64,000 bases of DNA, from assembly GCF_016031625.1 (NCBI RefSeq), contig NZ_JACCHP010000003.1:248001-312000 (forward strand), written 5' to 3'. The translations under genes were made by a program, and so were the position numbers. The DNA is from Bradyrhizobium agreste. GTDB lineage: Bacteria; Pseudomonadota; Alphaproteobacteria; Rhizobiales; Xanthobacteraceae. Shown piece by piece: positions 50,907 through 58,760 of this stretch (within the stretch, counting starts at the first letter, position 1; the number at the start of each line of letters is the position of its first letter). The notes beneath the pieces were generated by a model. The model saw only the letters and a program-made list of their open reading frames with translations. It was not told where the DNA came from and searched no databases.

Positions 50907-51545
50907 ATGCCTGACACCAAGCTGACGATCTGGGGCCGCGCCAATTCGGTCAACGTGCAGAAGGTGCTGTGGTGCTGCACCGAGCTCGGCCTCGCCTACG
51001 AGCGCATCGACGCCGGCATGCAATACGGCAAGACGCGCGAGGCCGAGTACCTGGCGATGAATCCCAACGCACGGATCCCGACGCTGGTCGAGGGCGACTT
51101 CGTGCTGTGGGAGTCCAACTCCATCATGCGCTATCTCTGCCTCGCGCATGGCCGCGGCACCCCGATCTATCCCGAGGCGCCGAAGCAGCGCGCCTCGGTC
51201 GAGCGCTGGCTCGATTGGACGCTGTCGACGGTGCAGCCGGTCGACCGCCCGGTGTTCTGGGGCATCGTGCGCACCGCGCCCGCCGAGCGCGACATGATCC
51301 AGGTGCAGCGCGATGCCGATGCGGCCGCCGAGGTCTGGGCCATCGCCGACCGCCTGCTCGCCACGCGCCGCTTCATCGAGGGCGAGGCGTTCACGCTCGC
51401 CGACATCGCGGTCGGATCCTATGCGCGGCGCTGGCTCGGGGTGGAAGGCATCAGCCGGCCGGCGCAGCCGCACCTCACCCGCTGGCTCGCCGAGCTCGGC
51501 AAGCGGCCGGGATTTGCGCAATTCGTCGCACCGCCGATGTCGTGA
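50907..51545 (+). CDS. Glutathione S-transferase family protein
   Basis: A 212-residue GST: thioredoxin-like N-domain (KLTIWGRANSVNVQKVLWCCTELGL, NPNARIPTLVEGDFVLWESNSIMRYL with the cis-Pro and glutathione-binding ES) and helical C-domain (FTLADIAVGSYARRW). It conjugates glutathione to electrophiles or acts as a peroxidase; the substrate is open. ATG 50907 follows GGGGAGA. It is near glyoxalase I, another glutathione-dependent enzyme. Confidence 0.92.
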   Translation: MPDTKLTIWGRANSVNVQKVLWCCTELGLAYERIDAGMQYGKTREAEYLAMNPNARIPTLVEGDFVLWESNSIMRYLCLAHGRGTPIYPEAPKQRASVERWLDWTLSTVQPVDRPVFWGIVRTAPAERDMIQVQRDADAAAEVWAIADRLLATRRFIEGEAFTLADIAVGSYARRWLGVEGISRPAQPHLTRWLAELGKRPGFAQFVAPPMS

Positions 51546-51666
51546 GCACCTCGCGCGGGTTAAGCTGCGGCGAACGCGCCGGGAATCGGCGTTCCGGCGC
51601 GCGGCTGCGGCATCACGGCAGCGCTTGACGGCTACTGTGCATGGGGTTGTTTTCGCAGTTTTTGTT

Positions 51667-51837
51667 TCAGGCCGGCCAGCCGCGCTCGAACAGCAGCACG
51701 ACGATGATCAGCAGCAGCGTCACCGCGGCCGTTGCCAGCCGTGCAGTCCAGCTGACGCCGCGGCCGACCCACCACAGCAGCGCGCAATACATCAGCACGG
51801 GGATGATGATGTCGAGCCGCACCAGATCCGCCGGCAT
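51667..51837 (-). CDS. Small two-helix membrane protein
   Basis: A 56-residue protein with two hydrophobic helices (IIIPVLMYCALLWWVG and ATAAVTLLLIIVVLLF) joined by a basic turn, ending ERGWPA. ATG 51837 starts just before the stop of the 51844 gene; likely co-transcribed. Family unknown. Confidence 0.5.
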   Translation of the reverse strand: MPADLVRLDIIIPVLMYCALLWWVGRGVSWTARLATAAVTLLLIIVVLLFERGWPA

Positions 51838-51843
51838 GGGTCT

Positions 51844-52092
51844 TCAGCGCCGGATGCCGGTGTCGACGCTGGTCGAGCCGCCGAGCTTGACGCAGGTCGA
51901 GGTGCCCGCGGCCAACACGAAGCCCGGGCCGTAGGCCGCGCAGGCGCCTGCCCTCGCCTTGCCGGCCGTGCTGCCGTTCAGCGGCAGCGCCTTGCCCGCC
52001 TGTGGCCGCTCGGCAGGCGGCAGGCGCAGGCTCTCGGCCGCCGTCGCGGACGTGGCCAGCACGGAAAGCAGGATAAGGAGCGGCGTGCGCAT
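51844..52092 (-). CDS. Short exported protein resembling a porin N-terminus
   Basis: An 82-residue protein with a signal peptide (MRTPLLILLSVLATSATAAES) and a mature part ending CAAYGPGFVLAAGTSTCVKLGGSTSVD. The C-x-x-YG-x-GF-x(4-5)-G-T-x-T-C-x-K-x-GG pattern is the conserved N-terminal plug/strand of Rhizobiales porins, but the barrel is absent. It may be a real mini-protein keeping that disulfide unit, or a trimmed porin gene. Confidence 0.6.
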   Translation of the reverse strand: MRTPLLILLSVLATSATAAESLRLPPAERPQAGKALPLNGSTAGKARAGACAAYGPGFVLAAGTSTCVKLGGSTSVDTGIRR

Positions 52093-52142
52093 CGCCGCCT
52101 TGTAGCGCGGACCGGCCGCGCGCGCCATCGGACCGTCCGCGA

Positions 52143-52397
52143 TCAGAGGAACCTGACGCCGGCCGACTTGCCGCGTCGCCAGACCACCTGGCAGCTCCGC
52201 CCGGTGCGCGCATCGCGTGCGAAGGCCATCCGGATCACGCCGGGAAGCTGGCTCGCGTCCTCGTCCAGCGTGATCTTGGCGCCCGAATCCGAAATGTCCT
52301 GGACCAGGCAGTGCCGCGCGGCGAATCCGCCGTCGAGCGTGATCCAGGCGTGCTGCGACAGCAGCTTGCGGGCTGCGCGCTTCTTCGGCAGTGGCAT
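52143..52397 (-). CDS. PilZ-domain protein
   Basis: An 84-residue single PilZ domain: basic KKRAARKLLSQHAWITLDGGFAARHCLVQDISDSGAKI with the (N/D)xSxxG-type DISDSGAKI loop, then VIRMAFARDARTGRSCQVVWRRGKSAGVRF. The first RxxxR arm is partly kept (RAARK). Many alphaproteobacterial PilZ stubs of this type bind c-di-GMP weakly or not at all. ATG 52397 gives the normal family start. Confidence 0.82.
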   Translation of the reverse strand: MPLPKKRAARKLLSQHAWITLDGGFAARHCLVQDISDSGAKITLDEDASQLPGVIRMAFARDARTGRSCQVVWRRGKSAGVRFL

Positions 52398-52620
52398 CGG
52401 CAAAATCTCCCCGTCCAGCGCTACGCAGGGGACCCTAACAAACCGTTGAAATCGCCTCCGAATGATCCCGGGCCCTGTGCTGTCCACCGGCGCCAAAAGA
52501 GCGTTCCCGAACGGCTTGCCCGGGAGCGCAAAGGCCACTATACGTTCGCCCGCTGCAAGCCGCCGGGCCATGTTCGGCCAGCCAGCGGCCGTGCCGGGAA
52601 AACGGCAGGGCCCTGCGTTT

Positions 52621-52695
52621 GCTCCCTTCGTCTATCGGTCAGGACGCCACCCTTTCACGGTGGAGAGAGCGGTTCGATTCCGCTAGGGAGCGCCA
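52621..52695 (+). tRNA. tRNA-Glu (anticodon TTC)
   Basis: A 75-base cloverleaf with acceptor GCTCCCT/AGGGAGC, encoded CCA, anticodon stem CCACC/GGTGG and loop CTTTCAC, anticodon TTC, reading GAA. T arm GCGGTTCGATTCCGC is intact. Confidence 0.95.
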
Positions 52696-52964
52696 AAGGC
52701 GCAAACCGCCGTGGCCGCATGAACCTCCTTGCCCCGCATCTCCGGCCAATGCCAGGCCGAAACCGGTCGAGGCCCGTGCCGCCGCACAAAGCCGACATTG
52801 CAATCGCCGATGCCGGCGCTTCCGCCATGGCTGCGCCACCGGCACCATTGCCCCGCGCCATTTACCGAAAATTTACCCCCGCTCTTGGGCAGCGGTATCA
52901 TTTGCTTAGAGTTTGATTGCTACCGTGGAAATACGGAAATCACCCAAACCCCCGGTCAGCGCTC

Positions 52965-53591
52965 ATGTCCGTCGCAGAGTTCCTGAGGCAGCGAGCAGTG
53001 GATGTTGCCGTCAGCGGCAGCTACTCGCTGCCCCGCTGGTACGATTGCGAAGGCAAGCTCCGCAGCTTCGCCTGCCGGACCAAGCGCGTCTCGCCCTTCC
53101 GGATGATCGTGGATGTGCCTGTGGTCGGCAAGGTCGGCGAGCGCGTGACCTCATACTTCCAGGATTTCGGCGAATTCCAGTGCACCATCAGCGCGACACT
53201 GAAGGCGGGTTTCCTGATGGAGCTCGAGATGACGCGGGCGCGGCGCGCCTGGATGTCGGAAAAGCTGACCTGGCTCGAGAAGAAGCAGAAGGATGCGAGC
53301 GTTCGGGAGCTGCGGCGTGACGCGCGTTTCGTTCCGCAGGTCTCGCACACCGTGCTGACCCTCGCGGACGGCAGCAGCCATCCCTGCTTCATCATCGACG
53401 TCTCGACGGCCGGTGTCGCGGTGTCCTCCGAGTACGATCCGGCGATCGGAACCCCGCTTGCGGTCGGCGCCTGTGTCGGCCGGGTGATCCGCAAATTCGG
53501 CCACGGCTTTGCGGTCAAGTTCGCCGAAAAGCAGAACCGGGACGATCTCGACCGCCTGATCGTCCGCACGCCCTTGCTGAAGTCGGCCTGA
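52965..53591 (+). CDS. PilZ-type two-domain protein
   Basis: A 208-residue protein: N-terminal half with RTKRVSPFRMIVDVPVVGKVGERVTSYFQDFGEFQCTI, a degenerate PilZ barrel, a charged helical linker (WLEKKQKDASVRELRRD), and a C-terminal half ARFVPQVSHTVLTLADGSSHPCFIIDVSTAGVAVSS with a better DVSTAGVAV PilZ loop. Likely a c-di-GMP-related effector or structural PilZ. ATG 52965 is chosen; upstream codons overlap the intergenic region after tRNA-Glu. Confidence 0.75.
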   Translation: MSVAEFLRQRAVDVAVSGSYSLPRWYDCEGKLRSFACRTKRVSPFRMIVDVPVVGKVGERVTSYFQDFGEFQCTISATLKAGFLMELEMTRARRAWMSEKLTWLEKKQKDASVRELRRDARFVPQVSHTVLTLADGSSHPCFIIDVSTAGVAVSSEYDPAIGTPLAVGACVGRVIRKFGHGFAVKFAEKQNRDDLDRLIVRTPLLKSA

Positions 53592-53695
53592 CCCTCCGCC
53601 TCGCCGCCCTATAGCGGCCCCAATGCCGGATCAGCTTTTGCAGGTCTGTGCCTCGGGCCGGACGTCATTTTGCAGACTTGCGATCGGGGGACCGA

Positions 53696-53968
53696 ATGGC
53701 AGTCGACAAGATCACGGTCGATAAGATCAAGGTTGGTAAGATCACCTGGGACAGGGTCGGCCGGGTCACCGAGCCCGGACGCTACATGTACACGTTCGGC
53801 TGGCTCACCATCACAGCCGGCGATCTGGAGATCTGGAAGCGATACCCGCAGGCGGCGTTCACGCTGCTCGCACAGAGTTCCGAATCGCCCGATTCCGCCG
53901 GCGAGGAATTCCATCTCGGCGCCTTCGACGTCGCACCTGACGCGCCGCCCGCGCTCACCACGCACTGA
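53696..53968 (+). CDS. Hypothetical protein
   Basis: A 90-residue protein beginning MAVDKITVDKIKVGKITWDRVGRV, a short VDKI/VGKI repeat that suggests alternating strands, then a Trp-containing middle and a Pro/Ala-rich end. No family recognised. ATG 53696 is chosen. Confidence 0.5.
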   Translation: MAVDKITVDKIKVGKITWDRVGRVTEPGRYMYTFGWLTITAGDLEIWKRYPQAAFTLLAQSSESPDSAGEEFHLGAFDVAPDAPPALTTH

Positions 53969-54286
53969 GCTCGAAAACCGGACTGTCGCGGGAACGCCTG
54001 GCATGGGCGTTGCTTTGTAATCGCCATGGGGTTGACCAAAGATACCCCGCGCATTTCCTTGAGCTCGCTAGCAAATCTCGATCCCTCACGCGCCGGGCAA
54101 TCGTTGCCACGATTGGCGAGCATCTGCCATCATGCAATTGATTGCGTTTGTATTCTACTTCTCGGCAGATGGCGCGAATGAACGGCGGCTGTCGCGCTCG
54201 TTAAGCGAGCCGACAGCCAGCGCATGACACATGGTCGCATCGGCGAACGTAGATAAGCGGATCAAGGGAACCTATTTTCGGCGCCC
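53969..54286. other. Intergenic region with one hairpin
   Basis: About 320 bases without a gene. A hairpin CTGTCG-C-GCTCG/CGAGC-CGACAG at 54189-54216 has no T run and stands 70 bases before the PrsW-like gene. Confidence 0.4.
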
Positions 54287-55327
54287 ATGTACCTGATCGA
54301 AGCGCTCCCCACCGTCATTGGAACTGCCGCCATCGCTCCGGCGCTGCTGTTGCTCTGGCTCGTCATCGCCGCCGAGGAACGCCCGGGGCCGCCGGCCCAG
54401 GTCTGGACCGCATTCCTGTTGGGCGCGGCGAGCATTTCGCTCCTGGGTCTCGCCCGCGCGCCCTTCGCCAAGATGGTCGCCGCCCCGGACGACCCCTGGG
54501 CGGCGCTGGCCATGCATTCGGTCTTCGGTGTCGCGCTGCCGGAGGAGGCCGTCAAGGTGATCGCCATCGTGCTGGTCTCATCGACCAAGCGGCGGACCTT
54601 TGCCAATCCGATGGACACCGTGGTCTACGGCGCCGCGGTCGGCCTCGGCTTCGCCGCCTACGAGAACCTCGCCTACCTGGTCCAGCACGCCGACATGTGG
54701 CGCTCGCTCGCCGCGCTGCGCAGCGTCCTGACGGTGCCGTTCCACGGCGCGCTCGGCATCATCGCCGGCGCCTACCTGACCATCGCGCGCGCCGGCACGG
54801 CGCTGGGCGCGAACCGCCACCATCGCGATTGGGCCCGTCTCTCCAGCCGGCTGTTGATCTTCGCCGGCCCGCTCGCGCTGCATTCGGCCTTCGACTTCCC
54901 GCTGCTGACGCTCCAGCGCATGCCCGATCTCGATCCGACACTCCGCATGTGGCTGGGCGCTGCGAGCCTATTGATCGGCTTCAGCTCAATTGCGTTCGCC
55001 ATCCGCCTGGTCCGGCGCGTCGCCCGCCATCATGCGCCGCGAACCGATGTCGCGCGCGAGCGGCTCAGCCAGCTGCGCCGGATGTGGGCGCTGCTGCTCG
55101 CCGGCGGCGGCATCGGCTTCGTCGGGCTCGCCTTTGTCCTGACCTCGATCCATCACTGGCTGATCAACCCCGAGCGCAACCTGACGCTGGCGCTGATTCC
55201 GATCGGTTTCGTCTCGATCCTGCTCGGCCTCGCGCTTCTGATTGTCACAACGGCGATCTACATTCTCGGCCGCAACCGCCTTCGCACCAACGCGGAGGGC
55301 TTTTCGTCGGCGCCCGGTGGTACTTGA
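54287..55327 (+). CDS. PrsW-family intramembrane protease homologue
   Basis: A 346-residue protein with about nine membrane helices. ALPEEAVKVIAIV carries the EExxK motif of PrsW/CAAX-like glutamic proteases, AYENLAYLVQHADMW the second motif, and the HGALGIIAGAYL and LHSAFDF segments the conserved His residues. PrsW cleaves anti-sigma factors in Bacillus; no anti-sigma/sigma pair is adjacent here. ATG 54287 is the first start after a 320-base intergenic region. Confidence 0.85.
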   Translation: MYLIEALPTVIGTAAIAPALLLLWLVIAAEERPGPPAQVWTAFLLGAASISLLGLARAPFAKMVAAPDDPWAALAMHSVFGVALPEEAVKVIAIVLVSSTKRRTFANPMDTVVYGAAVGLGFAAYENLAYLVQHADMWRSLAALRSVLTVPFHGALGIIAGAYLTIARAGTALGANRHHRDWARLSSRLLIFAGPLALHSAFDFPLLTLQRMPDLDPTLRMWLGAASLLIGFSSIAFAIRLVRRVARHHAPRTDVARERLSQLRRMWALLLAGGGIGFVGLAFVLTSIHHWLINPERNLTLALIPIGFVSILLGLALLIVTTAIYILGRNRLRTNAEGFSSAPGGT

Positions 55328-55397
55328 TCCAACGCATGGCGAACGCGCGACAGGCCCACTAGATTGGGATGCAACCCTCTCGTTCCGGAGCCAGACG

Positions 55398-55976
55398 ATG
55401 ACATCGCCCGAGGAATTCTCCCGCCTCCAATCCGAGATGAACCAGGCGGTCAAGGCGCATTGGAAGGCTTTTCTGTTCGAAGGGATACTGCTTGCCGTCC
55501 TCGGCATTGCCGCGCTTGTCCTGCCGCCGCTCGCCAGTCTTGCGACCGCGATCTTTCTCGGCTGGATGTTCCTGATCGGCGGCATCGGCGGACTGATCGC
55601 GACCTATTGGGCGCGCAGCACGCCAGGTTTCTGGTGGTCGCTGATCTCGGCTGCGCTGGCCGTGCTGACCGGTTTGCTGCTGCTCGCGCGGCCGATTCAG
55701 GCCGTGCTGACGCTGACCATCGTGCTCGGCGCCTATTTTCTCGCCGAGGGCGTCGCGACCATCATGTACGCGCTGGAGCACCGCCGTGAGCTCAGCGGCC
55801 GCTGGTCGTGGCTGCTGATCGCGGGCCTGGTCGACATCGCGATCTCGTTCATGGTGATCACGGGACTGCCGAGCTCGGCGGAGTGGGCCATCGGCGTCCT
55901 CGTCGGTATCAACCTGCTGTTCGGCGGCGCCACCATGATCGGCATGGCGCTGGCGGCACGCAATGGCAACACCTGA
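55398..55976 (+). CDS. HdeD-family membrane protein
   Basis: A 192-residue protein with six hydrophobic helices arranged as three HdeD-like hairpins (LFEGILLAVLGIAALVLPPLAS..., GLLLLARPIQAVLTLTIVLGAYFLAEG..., GLVDIAISFMVITG). HdeD relates to acid stress in E. coli, but most homologues are uncharacterised. ATG 55398 begins a short acidic cytoplasmic N-terminus. Confidence 0.82.
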   Translation: MTSPEEFSRLQSEMNQAVKAHWKAFLFEGILLAVLGIAALVLPPLASLATAIFLGWMFLIGGIGGLIATYWARSTPGFWWSLISAALAVLTGLLLLARPIQAVLTLTIVLGAYFLAEGVATIMYALEHRRELSGRWSWLLIAGLVDIAISFMVITGLPSSAEWAIGVLVGINLLFGGATMIGMALAARNGNT

Positions 55977-56008
55977 GACGCCTCGTCGCTCCACACCCTG
56001 TTTGGGGG

Positions 56009-56037
56009 GTGACAAGGTGCCAGCGGCGGGCTATATG
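56009..56037 (+). promoter_or_regulatory. Candidate promoter of the DAHP synthase leader
   Basis: GTGACA at 56009-56014 and TATATG at 56032-56037 with 17 bases between. A start about seven bases after the -10 would fall at 56043-56046, at or beside the ATG of the leader peptide, so the message would be leaderless. Confidence 0.55.
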
Positions 56038-56045
56038 GCCTTCCC

Positions 56046-56126
56046 ATGATCACCGTCGCCACCAGCTATTTTTGGTATTTTAGCTACGACAGCTCGCTGG
56101 CGGCCGGAGGATCGCGCTCAATCTAA
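56046..56126 (+). CDS. Aromatic-rich leader peptide of the DAHP synthase gene
   Basis: A 26-codon frame, ATG 56046 to TAA 56124-56126. Codons 8-14 (56067-56087) read Tyr-Phe-Trp-Tyr-Phe-Ser-Tyr, six aromatic residues of seven, three amino acids that all derive from the DAHP synthase pathway. No ribosome binding site precedes it, matching a leaderless message. Its product is presumably non-functional; its translation speed would report charged aminoacyl-tRNA levels to the attenuator that follows. Confidence 0.8.
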   Translation: MITVATSYFWYFSYDSSLAAGGSRSI

Positions 56127-56174
56127 AACATTGCAGCAATCGTCCGAACAGCCGCCAGACCTGGCGGCTTTTTT
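56058..56174 (+). promoter_or_regulatory. Transcription attenuator of the DAHP synthase gene
   Basis: Segment 1 (GCC-A-CCAGC, 56058-56066) can pair with segment 2 (GCTGG-C-GGC, 56096-56104). Segment 2 also contains CTGGCGGC (56097-56104), which pairs perfectly with segment 3 GCCGCCAG (56151-56158). Segment 3 alternatively pairs with segment 4 CTGGCGGC (56161-56168) as the terminator. A ribosome stalled at the aromatic codons would mask segment 1, let 2 pair with 3, and so prevent termination. Confidence 0.75.
56151..56174 (+). terminator. Attenuator terminator before DAHP synthase
   Basis: GCCGCCAG-AC-CTGGCGGC, eight perfect pairs, then six T residues. It lies 38 bases before the DAHP synthase GTG and no complete gene ends here, so it acts as a leader terminator. 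Confidence 0.9.
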
Positions 56175-56211
56175 GTTGGCCGGCAGGTTCTAAAACAGAC
56201 AGGAGCCCGCC

Positions 56212-57297
56212 GTGCTGAGCACGACCGACGATCTTCGTATCCGCGAACTGAAAGAGCTGAGCACGCCGGAAGAGGTGATGCGGGAGGTCCCGCGCACGCT
56301 CACTGCGACGCGTGTGGTGATGGCCGCGCGCAACGCCATCCGTGCCATCCTGAGCAATCAGGACGACCGCCTTCTGGTCGTCGTCGGCCCCTGCTCGGTG
56401 CACGATCCCAAGGCGGCACTCGACTATGCCGAGCGCCTGGCAAAACTGCGCGAGGATCTGGCCGATCAGCTCGAGATCGTGATGCGGGTCTATTTCGAGA
56501 AGCCTCGCACCACGGTCGGCTGGAAGGGCCTGATCAACGATCCCGACCTCGACGGCAGCTTCGACATCAACAAGGGGCTGCGGCTCGCGCGCAACGTGCT
56601 CTCCGCGGTGAACAATCTCGGTCTGCCCGCCGGCACCGAATTCCTCGACATGACGACGCCGCAATACATCGCCGACCTCGTTTCCTGGGCCGCGATCGGC
56701 GCGCGCACGACCGAGAGCCAGATCCATCGCGAGCTGGCTTCGGGCCTGTCCTGCCCGGTCGGCTTCAAGAACGGCACCGATGGGAACGTTCGCATTGCCG
56801 CCGATGCGGTGAAATCAGCTTCGCATCCCCATCATTTCATGGCGGTCACAAAGCTCGGCCGCTCGGCGATCGCCTCGACCGCCGGCAACGAGGACTGCCA
56901 CATCATCCTGCGCGGGGGCAGCAAGCCGAACTACGACGCGGCAAGCGTTGCGTCGGCCTGCAATGAATTGACCAAATCCGGCGTTGCCCCGTTGGTGATG
57001 GTCGATGCGAGCCATGCCAATTCGAGCAAGAAGCCGGAGAACCAGCCGCAGGTCGCGGCCGATATCGCCCGCCAGATCTCGGGCGGCGAGAGCCGCATCA
57101 TGGGCGTGATGATCGAGAGCAATCTCCTCGCCGGTCGCCAGGATGTCGTGCCGGGCAAGCCGCTCACGTATGGGCAGAGCATCACGGACGGTTGCATTGA
57201 CTGGGCAACGACGTCGAAGACGCTCGAGCAGCTCGCCGACGCGGTTGAAATCCGCCGCAACATCCAGCGCGCCGGACTGCACGAGAGGTCGGCCTGA
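56212..57297 (+). CDS. 3-deoxy-7-phosphoheptulonate synthase, class I (DAHP synthase)
   Basis: A 361-residue AroF/G/H-type enzyme: VVVGPCSVHDPKAALDYAERL, MRVYFEKPRTTVGWKGLINDPDLDGSFDINKGL and GFKNGTDGNVRIAADAV are diagnostic. It condenses phosphoenolpyruvate and erythrose-4-phosphate, the first step of the shikimate pathway to Phe, Tyr and Trp. The start is GTG 56212 with AGGAGC eight bases upstream. Regulation is probably by the attenuator at 56046-56174; the class I fold also permits feedback inhibition, but the effector (Phe, Tyr or Trp) cannot be told from the motifs I can read. Confidence 0.95.
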   Translation: MLSTTDDLRIRELKELSTPEEVMREVPRTLTATRVVMAARNAIRAILSNQDDRLLVVVGPCSVHDPKAALDYAERLAKLREDLADQLEIVMRVYFEKPRTTVGWKGLINDPDLDGSFDINKGLRLARNVLSAVNNLGLPAGTEFLDMTTPQYIADLVSWAAIGARTTESQIHRELASGLSCPVGFKNGTDGNVRIAADAVKSASHPHHFMAVTKLGRSAIASTAGNEDCHIILRGGSKPNYDAASVASACNELTKSGVAPLVMVDASHANSSKKPENQPQVAADIARQISGGESRIMGVMIESNLLAGRQDVVPGKPLTYGQSITDGCIDWATTSKTLEQLADAVEIRRNIQRAGLHERSA

Positions 57298-57326
57298 CGG
57301 ATGATCAGGTTAGGATGGCTCGTTCC

Positions 57327-57362
57327 TCACCTCTCCCCGACGGGCCCCGACGGGAGAGGTGA
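57327..57362. terminator. Bidirectional hairpin between convergent genes
   Basis: TCACCTCTCCC pairs with GGGAGAGGTGA around a CGACGGGCCCCGAC loop. This is a common dispersed short palindrome of the genus; it lies between the DAHP synthase stop and the convergent gene ending at 57368 and may terminate both. There is no long T run. Confidence 0.5.
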
Positions 57363-57367
57363 AAGCC

Positions 57368-57622
57368 TCAGCAGCCGCGGCAGATGCTCTTGATCTTCTT
57401 GTCGAGCGCCTGGTTTTCCTTGCTGAGCGGATCGTTCGCATCGCTCAGATTCTTCTCGCTAGGGACATCGCTGGCACGCGGCTGGCGATGACCGACCGGC
57501 GCCGGCAACACCGATCCGGAGGATGCGCCGCTTGATGTCGATCCCTTGGAGCCGCCGGTCTGCGCAACGGCCGCGCCGCCAAGCAGGACCACGAGCGATG
57601 CTGCCAGCATGATCTTCGTCAT
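57368..57622 (-). CDS. Small secreted hypothetical protein
   Basis: An 84-residue exported protein: signal peptide 1-21 (MTKIMLAASLVVLLGGAAVAQ), a Ser/Gly-rich linker (GGSKGSTSSGASSGS), and a polar tail ending in CRGC. No family recognised. ATG 57622 starts the signal peptide; the frame upstream overlaps the region before the radical-SAM gene. Confidence 0.65.
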   Translation of the reverse strand: MTKIMLAASLVVLLGGAAVAQTGGSKGSTSSGASSGSVLPAPVGHRQPRASDVPSEKNLSDANDPLSKENQALDKKIKSICRGC

Positions 57623-57665
57623 GTCCGTTTCTCCATTCTCAAATCTGCGTCCATGCCATCGCCAC

Positions 57666-58760
57666 TCATGCCTCGGGCGGATAGAGATGAACGTCGCCGC
57701 AATAGTCGACGATACGATAGCGCGTTTCCGATTTCGCTTCACTTGTCTCGTCTGCGGTATTTTGCACCGCCAACACGTAATTCGGCCCCACCGGCGACTT
57801 GCCTGCACCGCCGGGAATGTCGATGACATAGTCCGGCTGACACAGGCCCGACACTCGCCCGCGCAACTGCCGCATCAATGCCTGGCCCTGCGCCAGCGTC
57901 GTTCGCAGATGCGCCGTTCCCGGGGCGAGATCGCCGTGATGCAGATAATACGGCTTGATCCGGCATTCGACGAAAGCTCGCATCAAATCCGACAGCGCGG
58001 CGATGTTGTCATTGACGCCGCGCAAAAGCACGGATTGGCTCACCAGTGGAATTCCAGCATCGACGAGCCGCGCGCAGGCAGCACGCGCGGGGCCCGTCAG
58101 TTCGCGCGCGTGGTTGGCATGTACCGCGACCCAGGTGGCCGCGCCCGCGACCTTCAGGGCCGCGACCATCTCCGCGCTGATGCGCGCCGGATCGGCCACG
58201 GGGACGCGGGTATGAAGACGGATGACCTTGACGTGATCGATGGCCGCAAGGTCGGCCATGATCTCGCTCATCCGCCGAGGCGACAGCATCAGGGGATCGC
58301 CGCCGGTCAGGATCACTTCCCAGATCTCGCCATGCGACCGGATGTAGTCGATCGCGGTGCGATAGGCACTCTCCGACAGCGCGTTGTCCTTGCCGGGTCC
58401 GACCATCTCGCGGCGGAAGCAGAAGCGGCAATAGACCGCGCAGACGTGCACGAGCTTGAACAGCACGCGGTCGGGGTAGCGGTGCACGATTCCCGCGACC
58501 GGCGAATGCGGGTGATCGCCGATCGGATCGGCATTCTCGCCCGGCTGCGCCTCGAGCTCGGCTGAAACAGGAACGAACTGCCGCGCGATGGGATCGTCGG
58601 GATCGGTCGTGTCGATCAGATCAACGAGATCAGGGGTGATGGCCACTGCATAGCGCGCCGCGACGCGTTCGAGCGCCGGCAGCGCCGATGCGGGGACGAG
58701 GCCCTCGGCCACCAGCTCGGCGGGCTCGCGCAGAGTGCGTGCAAGATTCGTCTTTGTCAT
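57666..58760 (-). CDS. epmB: EF-P beta-lysylation protein (KamA-family radical SAM)
   Basis: A 364-residue radical SAM, PLP-dependent aminomutase of the lysine 2,3-aminomutase family: C107-x3-C111-x2-C114 in CAVYCRFCFRR binds the 4Fe-4S cluster, followed by GEIWEVILTGGDPLML and KPYYLHHGDLAPGTAHLRT. The short size and lack of the long C-terminal tail fit EpmB, which converts L-lysine to R-beta-lysine for EF-P. It overlaps epmA by four bases (ATGA at 58757), and efp is divergent just beyond. Confidence 0.93.
   Translation of the reverse strand: MTKTNLARTLREPAELVAEGLVPASALPALERVAARYAVAITPDLVDLIDTTDPDDPIARQFVPVSAELEAQPGENADPIGDHPHSPVAGIVHRYPDRVLFKLVHVCAVYCRFCFRREMVGPGKDNALSESAYRTAIDYIRSHGEIWEVILTGGDPLMLSPRRMSEIMADLAAIDHVKVIRLHTRVPVADPARISAEMVAALKVAGAATWVAVHANHARELTGPARAACARLVDAGIPLVSQSVLLRGVNDNIAALSDLMRAFVECRIKPYYLHHGDLAPGTAHLRTTLAQGQALMRQLRGRVSGLCQPDYVIDIPGGAGKSPVGPNYVLAVQNTADETSEAKSETRYRIVDYCGDVHLYPPEA

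Noticed and set aside
54189..54216. Hairpin considered as terminator or riboswitch
   Set aside because: No T run and no recognisable aptamer sequence; kept only as a note in the intergenic entry.
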